Made by a program: the position numbers and the translations under genes. From Trichodelitschia bisporula (taxonomy: Eukaryota; Ascomycota; Dothideomycetes; Phaeotrichales; Phaeotrichaceae), in contig ML996699.1 in the NCBI GenBank assembly GCA_010356995.1, positions 819,646 through 883,645 on the forward strand: a DNA stretch of 64,000 nt, given 5' to 3'. Shown in pieces: positions 11,527-21,588 of this stretch; position 1 is the first letter of the stretch; the number at the start of each line of letters is the position of its first letter. Under the pieces are notes generated by a model. The model searched no databases and was not told the origin of the DNA. It worked only from the letters and a program-made list of their open reading frames with translations.

Positions 11527-12106
11527 GATGTGGTGATGGTAGTGATGAGATATATATGTGATAAAGGACGACTGAAAGGAAGATGTTGGACGTTGGAGAT
11601 GGTTGAGACGAAGGCTGTATAAATTGGAGACAGGTGTTGAACTGCTAATATGAACCCCGCACTGTGGCGCTCCTCGTCAGTGGAAGGTCCGTATCATGCA
11701 AGGCATCGGCATTTCGTACTTCAAGGCTGCTTGTACGGATGTATATCTTCTCTTCCCAATGTGTAGAGATCTGCTATATAGAATCCAATAATCCGGGATA
11801 AACAGATTTCGTCGTTTGCAGTGTGAATCAGAGATTGAAGACTCCGACCTCTCCAAAGCAGCAAGCAACCGGCACCTCGACTTCCCCGGTAGCTCCCCCG
11901 CCTTACGACACCAAAAGAAAACTTCACCTGCCTTGTACCGTCCTGACATCATCAACCCCACGTCTTGTGTCGTTTTTACGTACCGGCACATGAGCTATAA
12001 GCTCACGCTCCGCACCCTCACACTTGTCTCCACCCTCATCCTGGCGCTCAGTCTCATCCCAACCCTCCGCCGCCTCACCCTCCTCACCCACCACATCGCC
12101 CCCACC
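11527..12106. promoter_or_regulatory. Divergent promoter region, RGG gene and HAL2 gene
   Basis: About 580 bases separate the two divergent start codons. An ATATATATG-type AT run at about 11550 lies upstream of the RGG gene. The frame of the nucleotidase is open back to 11816 with an in-frame ATG at 11990, so part of this stretch may be coding. No specific factor site is claimed. Confidence 0.5.
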
Positions 12107-13168
12107 ATGACCTACACCCGCGAGCAGCAAATCGCCCTCCTGGCCGTCCAACGCGCCGCAATCCTCACCAAAGCCGTCTACAAAACCAGCGCCAAAGGCA
12201 CGCTCTCCAAATCCGACGCCTCCCCGGTCACAGTCGGCGACTTCGGCGCGCAAGCCCTGATCATCTCGGCGCTGAAGCACAACTTTCCCGATGACGAAAT
12301 CGTTGCCGAAGAGGAGGCCAGCGATCTGCGCTCCAACACTGCACTCCGCGACCAGATCTGGGCTCACGTACAGGAGACCCGTCTCCAGGACGAAGATGCC
12401 GAGAAGGAGCTCGGTGGGCCTATCCCCTCCGTCGAACGCATGGTCGATGTCATCGATATGGGCGGGAGCAAGGGCGGCGCCAGCGGGCGCATCTGGACTA
12501 TCGACCCCATCGACGGGACAAAGGGCTTCCTGCGCGGCGGGCAGTACGCCGTGTGCCTAGCGCTGCTGGTAGACGGACAAGTCAAGGTTGGCGTGCTCGG
12601 ATGCCCGAATCTACCGGTCGACGACACGGCGCGGCTGGAGGCGAGCATTGGGCAGGATCAGACGGATGAGGGCAAGGGCGTGCTGTTCAGCGCGATTGAG
12701 GGGCAGGGCGCGTTGAGCCGGCCGCTTACCGATGGGCCGCTGGCTGATGGGAAGAAGATTGCCATGCGGGGTGTGACGGATATTGCGAAGGCTATCTTTT
12801 GCGAGAGCGTGGAGGCGGGGCATTCGAGCCATGGCGACCAGGCTGCCATTGCTAAAAAGCTTGGTATTACGAATGCCAGCGTGCGGATGGACTCGCAGGC
12901 TAAGTACGGGTCAATTGCGCGCGGTGCGGGCGATCTCTACCTGCGTCTGCCCGTGAGCCAGACGTACCAGGAAAAGATCTGGGACCACGCGGCGGGCGTG
13001 GTGATTGTCAACGAGGCGGGCGGCAAGGTCACCGACGTCGCGGGCAAGCCGCTCGACTTCTCCAAAGGGCGCACGCTGGCAGATAATAAGGGCGTGGTTG
13101 CAGCGCCCAAAGACGTGCATGAGCAAGTCCTTGCGGCGGTGAAGGACGTGCTTGGGGTGAAGGCTTAG
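12107..13168 (+). CDS. MET22: 3'(2'),5'-bisphosphate nucleotidase, HAL2/MET22 type
   Basis: This intronless gene encodes a 353-residue enzyme of the lithium-sensitive inositol monophosphatase superfamily, which turns 3'-phosphoadenosine 5'-phosphate (PAP) into AMP in sulfate assimilation. Yeast Met22/Hal2 is of nearly the same length. Seen in order: TKAVYK near residue 23, the metal site EE in VAEEEASD, DPIDGTKGF (the metal-binding DPIDGT motif) near residue 140, and WDHAAG near residue 290. ATG 12107 sits in CCCACCATGA and gives the usual cytosolic N-terminus (TREQQIALLAVQRAAILTK). An in-frame ATG at 11990 would add 39 residues with a hydrophobic stretch. The gene ends 18 bases before the stop of the convergent uL6m gene. 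The symbol follows yeast usage. Confidence 0.93.
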   Translation: MTYTREQQIALLAVQRAAILTKAVYKTSAKGTLSKSDASPVTVGDFGAQALIISALKHNFPDDEIVAEEEASDLRSNTALRDQIWAHVQETRLQDEDAEKELGGPIPSVERMVDVIDMGGSKGGASGRIWTIDPIDGTKGFLRGGQYAVCLALLVDGQVKVGVLGCPNLPVDDTARLEASIGQDQTDEGKGVLFSAIEGQGALSRPLTDGPLADGKKIAMRGVTDIAKAIFCESVEAGHSSHGDQAAIAKKLGITNASVRMDSQAKYGSIARGAGDLYLRLPVSQTYQEKIWDHAAGVVIVNEAGGKVTDVAGKPLDFSKGRTLADNKGVVAAPKDVHEQVLAAVKDVLGVKA

Positions 13169-13186
13169 ATAGCATAAATTCATCCT

Positions 13187-13991
13187 CTACTTGATCTTCT
13201 TCGCCTTGAGCTTGATCGTCTCATCGTTAACGAAGATGCCCTTGCCCTTGTACGGCTCCGGCACGCGCCACTTGCGGATGTTGGCCGCGAACTGCTTCAC
13301 TACCTCCTTCTCTGGACCCTCAAGCAGGATGCGTGTCGGCTGTGGTGTGCTCGCCTTGACGCCCCGCGGCACGCCCAGTTCAATGGGATGCGAGTAGCCC
13401 ACCTTGAGGCTAACAAACTGCTGTCCCTCATACTCCGGCTCTTTGGTCACCGCTGTCGGCTCCACCGTTGCCCTGTATCCAACACCGACAAGGCGTAGAA
13501 TCGCCGTATGACCCTCCGACACGCCCAACACGTGGTTCTGCAGGTATGCGCGAACGGTGCCTGCGTCGTTAGACCGATCCTACTCTATCGCGAGTAACGC
13601 ACCCCACATAGCCCTTTGCGCACGATCCTCCGGGTCCTCAACGCTGACCACCGGCGCGCTGGTCGGACTTGTGCGAGTAATCTTGACATACGGCGGGATC
13701 TCCATGCTCATCTCACCTGAGCGTGTTAGCCGGCCCGGCGCACGGGAGAAGCAGCCTACCTAGCGGCCCCTTGATCTCTACCGTCGGCCCGACCTCATTC
13801 TTTCCGGTCACTTTACGGCGGCTGGCCCGTGGAGGTGGGATGATGCGGAAGCAGACCTCTGGCGGGATGGAGATAGGAGCTTGGCCGATTTTGGAGCGGC
13901 ATGGTGAGGTGGATGCGAAGGATCGTGAGTGCCTGAATAGTGGTGAGGTGCGAGAGGCGCAGATGAGACGGTGGGCTGGTCGGGAGGACAT
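13187..13991 (-). CDS. MRPL6: Mitochondrial ribosomal protein uL6m
   Basis: Three exons (13991-13760, 13716-13603, 13560-13187; introns of 43 and 42 nt) join in phase to 239 residues. The N-terminus is Arg/Ser-rich without acidic residues for about 30 residues, a typical mitochondrial presequence. The rest follows the bacterial-type L6 fold: PPYVKI near residue 85, then AYLQNHVLGVSEGHTAILRL, GVGYRA, LKVGYSHPI and the C-terminal PEPYKGKGI, the hallmark rRNA-contacting loop of L6 proteins. The protein is part of the large mitoribosomal subunit near the GTPase centre. The gene is convergent with the nucleotidase gene. Confidence 0.93.
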
Positions 13992-14572
13992 GTTGGCGTA
14001 GTATCTGAGAGGTGGTGGGCGGGCGAACTGATCGCTACAGGAGGTGCTTTCCGCGATCACGAACTTTTCGAGTAAAGGCGCCAAGGGAAATATCACTGCT
14101 GCCTTCGTCCGCCAAAACATGATAATATGAGGCAGCTACTTTATTCCCGTGATTGCCAGGCAATTGGCCAGGGTGCGGAAGGTCATCCTCGGTTAAACTT
14201 CGCTTGATTAGGTTATCAAGCCCACAGCGGGCCGTCCCGCTGGCAGGGGTTGAGCCTGCGGAGTCCTTATCCCTGCCATCATTTTCATGCATTGATTGGC
14301 TTTCGCACTGCACCTTCCTCACGAGCTTCAATCGCTAAATTCGATTCTCCCAACTTCCTCCAGATATCTACAACTTCTTTCAAAAACCCTTCCCAAAAGC
14401 CTTCTTGACACTCTTCATATACGCCCTTCGAATTTCAACGGCCTCAAAGTTCTCTACAACTACAAGTATATGAGTTGCCCCATCACTCACAAATATATAC
14501 TCATTCTTATAGCTAACCATCCCCCCTTCGCCGGATACGTCCACGCTCCTTACTTTTCCTCCTCCAGCCAGT
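13992..14572. other. Divergent promoter region with two adjacent hairpins
   Basis: Between the divergent uL6m and Kar5-like genes. At about 14225-14275 two perfect 7-bp stems stand side by side: CAGCGGG with CCCGCTG around a 4-base loop, then GGCAGGG with CCCTGCC around a larger loop that itself holds a CAGG/CCTG pairing. The rest shows CT-rich leader-like sequence and no gene. Confidence 0.55.
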
Positions 14573-16244
14573 ATGAAGCTGCTGAAGCTTGCTCCTGTCA
14601 GCCTTGGGCTGTTAGACGTCGCCTCCGCGGCGGTTGATCACTTCCTCCCGGCTAAGGAATTCGCCGCCATTCTCAAGCCAAAGGTGGCGGCGCGCGACCT
14701 CGTCTACTCAAAGGCGATTAGCATCTTGGAGGCGATGGATGACAGTCCATCGTGCGCCCGCGTGGCCACAGACAATCTCATCGGAGATTGCCAGGCCCTA
14801 AACGCTCCAGATGCTGCGTCAGTCAAGCAAACGTACTCGATGCGCCTAGCAATGTGCGAGCTGAAGGAGGGAGGCAAATGGCCTCGCCAGTGCAAAGTCT
14901 TCCTGCCGACACGCGAGGGGTGCACGGAAAATTGCTTCGTCAGCCCGACTCCGCGTCAAACGAAAGACTGCCTTCAGAAGCTCGGGGAGACTCCGCAGTT
15001 TTGGACGAGCTTCAGCAACGCTGGCCACGGCGCCGTAGCAGTTTGCGAGGCAAGCCGCTGGGAGAATCGTCAAGGTATGAAAGGCCACGATTCCCAGTAT
15101 TCGCTAACCAGATGTAGCGGAGATGGAGCGCGCCATGCTCGATACCTTCAGGGAGAGCAAGGACTTGTACAAGGGCCTGATGAACGATCTTGAGAGCGTC
15201 CTTGACGCTCTGGCAAAAGCCAACGAGATGGCTGCCGAGCAAGTGACTGCCGAGCGTGACGAGACCCGAACGGATTTCCTGCAAGCAACAGCATTGGTGG
15301 GTCGCGAATTGAACGATTTCGTAAACTTTGTGCAGTCGGGATTGATGAATACCGGGACTGAAGTCAACGGCTTGAGTACCGTATGACAAAACTCATAACT
15401 TGAGGCTCAAGCTAACTCGTACAGCGCATTCTGACCGCTGATCGTCACGCCGCTTCGCTTATGGATACGCTGATCAAGCTCAGCGGTGTCGCAGAGGGCA
15501 TCAACGACTTGGAGGGGGCTCTCAAAGGCCTCGACAAAAGTGTCCACGGAGTCCAAGGCACTGTCAGCACCATGGGAGCCTCGCTGACTGGCCTTTTCGA
15601 CACGTTTGAGCAGCGCCAGGGCACGATGGCGGCCGTCTGGGCCCAGCAAGACAGCATCAACGCCCGTTTCGAGAGTGCCAGCAACAATGTCGACATGGTT
15701 CGAGTTAAGCTGAATGCGATGTACGACGAGGTTCCGGCGCTTACGGAGGATCTCCGGGACCTACGGCAAATCATTGTCAACACCACTGAGCTGTTCGTGA
15801 ATCAGTCCGACATACTGATGAGCAACAACATGAAGCTGGAGACGCAAGCCGATCTAATCGACCGCCTGCAGAAGGCGTCCGTATCGGGCGGCCTTCGAGA
15901 CTTCGCGCTGACGATAGCGGCAATGATTACCGTTCGAGTTGCGAGTTTGCCACTGGCAGTGGTGATTGGGTCTTGCATCGGTAATATACCATACTGACTG
16001 AGTGATATGGGCTAACCCGTTGACAGTTTTCACGATGACTCCAATTTCACATCTTCTCCTCCGCGCCTACGGGGTCATGACGCTCAAGCCCCTGCACCGA
16101 GAGTTACTATATTGTCTCGAGAACCTTGATCGGACCGCGATCCTCATCACGATTCAGATCGGCGGAACTCTCACCATCTTCCTGTTTCTCGTTTTCGTCC
16201 TCCGGTGTCTAGTCTCTCAAGCCTCTGGCCGGTGTTACATCTAG
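14573..16244 (+). CDS. KAR5: Kar5/Tht1-like nuclear fusion protein
   Basis: Four exons (14573-15074, 15118-15380, 15425-15980, 16027-16244; introns of 43-46 nt with GCTAAC branch sites) give 512 residues, close to yeast Kar5. The order of parts fits the Tht1/Kar5/Brambleberry family: signal peptide (MKLLKLAPVSLGLLDVASAA), a lumenal Cys-rich region with DNLIGDCQAL, YSMRLAMCEL, PRQCKVF and CLQKL...FWTSFSNAGH near residues 60-160, a long coiled coil near 170-390, then two or three hydrophobic segments near 400-490. These proteins sit in the ER and nuclear envelope and drive fusion of nuclei during mating. Family assignment is from the Cys and Trp pattern, not from a database search. Confidence 0.82.
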
Positions 16245-16593
16245 TATAGTTCGGGTCTATAAGTCTGGTACATAAAACTAAAATATAAGCTCGCTCCTGA
16301 CATCTAATGTTATGTCCGGATTGAGTGATGCTGCTAATGCATGGAGTTTGCCTTAACTTATCGATAAGTACGCGGCACACTCCCGCTGTGGCGTCGTCAC
16401 CCCTCTTGGCCCAACGCGAAAAAGTTAACGCCAGGTACTGGAACGACACTGCTGTCCCACCCGATTCAACGTCCACGCCACTGAACAACGATCTACAATC
16501 TTCACCGACAGTTGAATACCCCACTAAGCAACTGTGCTTAACAGACAACACCCAACACCACTTGTGGGTGTCCTTCCTCCCAGATTAGCCACC
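16245..16593. other. Intergenic leader region
   Basis: About 350 bases between tandem genes. It ends in a Kozak-like GCCACCATGG at the start of the next gene. No other element is seen. Confidence 0.5.
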
Positions 16594-19500
16594 ATGGTCG
16601 ATTCTGCTACCCCGCCTCCCCGTAAGGGAAAGCTCCATGCGACTTTGCTGCGTCTTGGTGTCGCGCCTCTCATCGTACATTTCAAATCGACTGGATTCAT
16701 GTCTCCTATCGCCTTGGACGCCTATGACGGGAGAATTCTTAAGCGTACGTTGCAAGACAGTGCCCGCCAGGTCATCGTCAGGTTCGTACCCCTCACCCCC
16801 GCCAGACGTATACTCACATCCCCAGGGAGGAACTCGGTTCCGACGAGCTCCTTTGGAAGGAACTTGCCGAGCTCTTCGAAGCGGCTGTGCCCTCACTGAC
16901 CGACCGCTGTTTTTACGCCTCGAAGCCTACGGACTCTGCCGACTACGAGAACGCTTCGTCTATGCGCATCGTGTCCAACTACACAAGCTTGATCAAGGAC
17001 ATTGGGCGGCTCAACGACCTCGTGGCTATTGCGCGTAACGCCCTCACTATCGGAGATGTGGCCCAAAATCTGGCGGCCAAGGAGTGCTTTGACCAGGCCA
17101 TCTTCAAGCTCATCACTCTATGCATCAAGGTCACCGCGCGCGGATTCGATTCTAATGGCTCACCTGCCGACGAAGAGAAGTGGCAATTCGTCATCAATGA
17201 CTATAAGAAGCTCCTCATCGTGTGCCTGCAATTCCTCAATAACCTCGTGGCACAAAATGAGCGTCGTAAGCTCATGCTCTGGGTCGAGTTGTTTGATAGC
17301 TCGGCCGATGGCGGTCTTAACGAGAATCTTTCTCAGAAGTTTGCCCCGGAGGTAGCCCATGCTTTGAGCCCACAGCCTCCGCGGGAAGAAGTTAAGCAGC
17401 CACAGCTTCCTCGGCGCATTCCCATGGATATGGATTTGGCGGCGTCCCCGTTCCTTCTCTACATCGGCAAGGTCGGCATGGACATTAAGAAGGAGCTACA
17501 GGACCAAGGTAAGCCCAATGGAGCCACTGAGATTGCTGCAGAGTGCAAGAAGCGGTGGGAGCAAATGCCTCCCGATGAACAAAAGGTAAGTCTGCCGTAT
17601 CTCGTCGGCACCTGGTCAGCAACAGCTGGCTAATTTTCGTAGCATTGGCAGAACCACTACGGCGAGCTCCTCACCCGCTACCCCGATGATGTTTGCGGCC
17701 CCAAGCCCGTTCGCGACAAGGCGAACGAAAGTGTGGCCGCGCTTGCTCGTACAGTTGAGCAGCTGCAGGCTGACATCCGGAGCTTGCGGCTGTCGGTTTC
17801 GGGGCGGTCGCTCGGCGACTCTGACATGATCGGCGCTGGTGCTAACGACACAACTCGTATAGGCGACAACATACGCATCGGAGAGAGCATCTCGGTTGCC
17901 GATAATCCTCCCAAGTCCCCGGCCGCTGTTGATTCAGCCCCCGCCGGGACAGATGACTACCGCGTCACCTACTCTGCCGAATACGGGACGGCCATCCTAC
18001 AGCAAGGGAAGGAGGACCTCCTCAAGCGTCTCGAGCCTGACTCAGAGCGCCCTACGCCTCAAAACGGCAGCGACAGGCATGCGGATGAAGATGCATCACC
18101 CGAGGATGGTAGCGCGCCGCCCGTGCAGACTGATGACGGCGGCGATCAGCATAGCGAAGAGGATGAGAGCGACGACGATTACGCTGTACCTGGTGACGAC
18201 GGCCGTGGGCTCCTTACGGATGTACCGCTTATTTTGGGTCCTACTGAAATCGAAGTCTTGCCGATGATCATCCAGTCCGGGATTGTAGCGCCAACCACGA
18301 TCCAGCCTGGCCACGGTAGCAGCAAACAAGAAATTGCAGCCATCAAAAACATGCATACAGTGCGATGCCACCTCCTATTGGCGCAAGACAACGGCCGCAA
18401 TCTCTTGCGGGAGCTTCTCATCTTCGTGGCAGCCTGGGATCTGCGGGAGGACGAGCTTTACTTCCGGATCATGGTCAAGATCATGGAGGCAGTGCTGCTC
18501 AATGGCCTCATGCCGTACTCCTACCACGCCTTTAAGGAGTCTAAGGATATTATCTCGCCTGCCCAAGCTGTCATCATGAAGCTTCTCACGAGCATCTTTC
18601 GTGCCCGGCAGTCTGAGAAGGCGGTCCAGCCTGCAGATGGAGACAAGAGTCAGACTGAGCAGGCCGTCTATCCGCAGAAGGAGGATGTGCAGATGGTCAG
18701 CTTTCTCTTTACCGAATTCCGCCGCGAGATAATCCCGCAGACGTGCGCCCTCATCTTCCTTCAGGGCCAGATCCGCAATGGCACTGCCTCTCCCGACGAG
18801 TTCCCGCTGAACCTGTGGGACATGGAGCGCATGTACGAGGGAATCTACCAGTATCTCGAGTTCTTCGCCATCTTGACGGAGCACGATAAATGGAAGCAGA
18901 TGATGGCCACCTGGGAGATCACGAGCGAGCTTGTCACACTCCTCGAGGAGCTCGATGTGGCTATCCCACGGTCCACAGCACGCACGCAGCTGCCCAACCG
19001 CCGACCACAGAACCAACCTGCGCCGTCTTACGCGCCTCCTGCATCCGAACAGGCAGCGCCTGCCTCGCAGCAGCCTATCGCCGTGGAACGCCCGTACGAC
19101 ATCAACAGCCCGAACCAGGGCGATGTCAGCCCCCCTGTTCAACCCGATGCCCCACAGCCGCCGTACGCCACGCAGGCTGAAGATGAGCCGTCGGACTTTG
19201 AGTGGCGCAACCTGAAAAAGCTCGCCGTCCTCGTACTCTCGAGCTTGGTGTGGAAGTCCCGTGTGGTGCAGGACCAGCTGGGTGCACCAGATAGCCAGGG
19301 CCGGCCTGGACGCGGGATACGTGCGCTGCTCAACTGCTGCAAGGTGGACGATTACAACCCATATATCAAGGAGCACGCGATCATGGCGCTGCGCTTTGCG
19401 CTCGAGGGTCACGTTGAGAATCAGGCCGTAGTGAGCAATCTGTCGCGCATGCCGGTGGATGAAGAAGGGCGTGCGGTGGATGTGCCGAATGAAGTACTCG

Positions 19501-19730
19501 ATATCAATGGGTATGAGACGTATGTTGATGGCAAAGGGCAGGTGCAGCTGAGGCGGCGGGATGCGCCGCGGAGAGCGGGGGCTGGGACGGTTGCCCGTGC
19601 GGCTGTGACTGAGGGTGGTGTTAGGGAGAACTTGATGGAGTATATGCAGAATGCGATGGGGGGGAAGACGCATGAGGAGCGGGAGAGTGCGGCGGAGTTG
19701 ATGAAGAAGGCTCTTGACTCGTTCAAGTGA
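16594..19730 (+). CDS. Ataxin-10/CTR86-like protein with internal HMG-box-like module
   Basis: Exons 16594-16781, 16826-17585 and 17643-19730 give 1011 residues, well above yeast Ctr86 (about 563). The N-terminal part (residues 60-240) has helical repeat character with the string IARNALTIGDVAQNLAA. Residues about 270-335 read like an HMG box: SPFLLYIGK at the start, EIAAECKKRWEQMPPDEQ in the middle and W-x(3)-Y-x(4)-RY at the end. A coiled coil (near 345-375) and acidic linkers follow. The second helical half contains SYHAFKESKDIISPAQ, ALIFLQGQIRNG and NLWDMERMYEG. The Ataxin-10 domain closes the protein with LVWKSRVVQDQ, then NCCKVDDYNPYIKEHAIMALRF. Ataxin-10 proteins act in cytokinesis and cilia in animals; the yeast role is unclear. 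The HMG-like part would be the odd addition. Confidence 0.85.
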
Positions 19731-20285
19731 GGGGCATATAGAGATGGTCTGGGATGGTTTGGGCATGGGATTTGGGTGGCATGGGGACAAATGGCGTGGG
19801 ATCAAACGTATATGGCGTATTTATACTTGCGAGGCTGAATTCAATGTACCATTTTACTATTACCGTACCTTCGGCTTGCCATGACGGAAACAGAATCTGG
19901 CATGGCTTATGGCAGACAGGAACCTGAACTCGGACGACTATCAGGACTGGTCTTCTGGGGATGACCATGGCTTCTCCTACACACACTGCCATATTAGCAC
20001 TGCTATATACAACACGAACTAAGAGCAATACGCTCTCTTGCCGGCCAATGTCATCTTCATGGCCCATCACGTGGGTGATATGGAGGGGCACCGCCACGGC
20101 TGCAAGGATGGCGTGCCCCTCAGTTCCTCTCCTCCGAAGAGCTCCGCATGCTCACTGCTCCATCCCGTTTTCTTTTCTTTTCTTCTCAACCTCTCGTCTC
20201 GTCTCACCTTCGAGCCTCCTGTCGAATTCCTTTCATACCCTCCCGCCACTTCAAGATCGTCTCCGCTGCCGCTCGCCGCATAAAA
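19731..20285. promoter_or_regulatory. Intergenic region with CT-rich leader of MTAP gene
   Basis: Holds the 3' end of the ataxin-10 gene, one TACCGTA word at 19861 and a strong CT-rich tract at about 20155-20250 just before the MTAP start, typical of fungal promoters and leaders. The frame of MTAP is open through this tract back to an ATG at 20148. Confidence 0.55.
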
Positions 20286-21339
20286 ATGGCCGCAGTAGCA
20301 GATACCTACGCCGGTAGGCCCTCGCGCGTGCGTGCGCTTGAATCGTACAGCGCAACCGCTAAACAGGCTTAGATCCGGTCCACATTGCCGTCATCGGCGG
20401 CACGGGTCTCCAACACCTCCCGCACTTCGAGCACGTCGCGACGCTGAACGTATCCACGCCATGGGGCGCGCCCTCATCGCCCATCTCAATCCTGCACCAC
20501 CCGTCCCCCACCAGCGGCCGCCAGGTGCCCATCGCCTTCCTGTCGCGCCACGGGCTGCACCACGAGCTCGCGCCGCACGAGGTGCCGAACCGGGCGAACA
20601 TCGCTGCGCTGCGGTCCTTGGGCGTGCGTACGATCATTGCGTTTTCGGCGGTCGGGAGCTTGAGGGAGGAGATTAAGCCGCGGGACTTCGTGGTGCCGGA
20701 TCAGATTATTGATCGCACGAAGGGGGTGCGCCCGTTTACGTTCTTTGAGGGTGGGTTTGTGGGGCATGTTGGGTTTGGGGATCCGTTTGATGAGGGGCTG
20801 GCGAAGGTTGTGCGGAAGTGTGGGCATAGCCTTGAAGGGGAGGGGGTGAGGTTGCATGATAAGGGGGTGGTGATCTGCATGGGTTAGTTTGTTCTGAAAG
20901 TGTGTGGGTGGGACTAAATTTCTTAGAGGGCCCGCAGTTCAGCACGCGCGCTGAGAGCAATATGTATCGCAGCTGGGGTGGCAGCGTTATCAACATGTCG
21001 GCGCTGCCGGAGGCGAAGCTGGCGCGCGAGGCGGAGATCGCGTATCAGATGATCTGCATGAGCACCGACTACGACTGCTGGCATGAGACGGAGGATGTCA
21101 ATGTTGCTATGGTCATGGCTAACATGACTGCCAATGCGAAGAACGCGCGTCACTTCGTCGGCGCCGTTCTGGATGAGCTCACCAAGGAGGAACACGGGCA
21201 GCAGGTCCTGGCGAAGCACCTTGAGGGGCAGAGCAAGTTCTGCGTTAGTACGAACGAGGCAGGTCGCAAGAAGGAGGCTGTAGAGAAGCTGAACTGGCTG
21301 TTCCCTGGATACTTTGAGACTACGAAGGACGATCTATGA
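20286..21339 (+). CDS. MEU1: S-methyl-5'-thioadenosine phosphorylase
   Basis: Three exons (20286-20313, 20373-20882, 20927-21339; introns of 59 and 44 nt) give 316 residues, near the yeast Meu1 length. The enzyme splits methylthioadenosine with phosphate into adenine and methylthioribose-1-phosphate in methionine salvage. Motifs in order: [10 protein letters not shown] (phosphate loop, residues 14-23), SRHG...HEVPNRANI near 75-95, FSAVGSL near 105, [11 protein letters not shown] across the second intron, [17 protein letters not shown] near 205, and TDYDCW. All are diagnostic of the MTAP branch of the PNP/UDP family. The first exon is only 28 bases. ATG 20286 is chosen as start; an upstream in-frame ATG at 20148 would add 46 mostly Ser/Arg residues. 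Confidence 0.95.
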
Positions 21340-21588
21340 AGGTATGCAGTTCAAAACCTTACATTCTTTGCTAGCCTCCTACAGAAAACCAAATAGCCAT
21401 TAAACTAAACCTGTAGAGCGCAATATCAACATTCTGTAAATCCCAAGGTTCGGCATGTCACCTTTGAAGTGTTAGCTACGCAACATATACAGGATGATGG
21501 TACTTACTGTTCGATATTTCTAACCACGGTGCACGCGGAGGGCCGCTGGCCGGGCCGGCGAAGCGATCTCGTGCTGCGTCTGGGGAGT

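Noticed and set aside
18375-19805. A 476-codon open frame antisense to the ataxin-10 gene
   Set aside because: It lies fully opposite a clear coding exon; its protein is His/Leu/Arg-rich with no motif, a mirror of the codon bias of the true gene.
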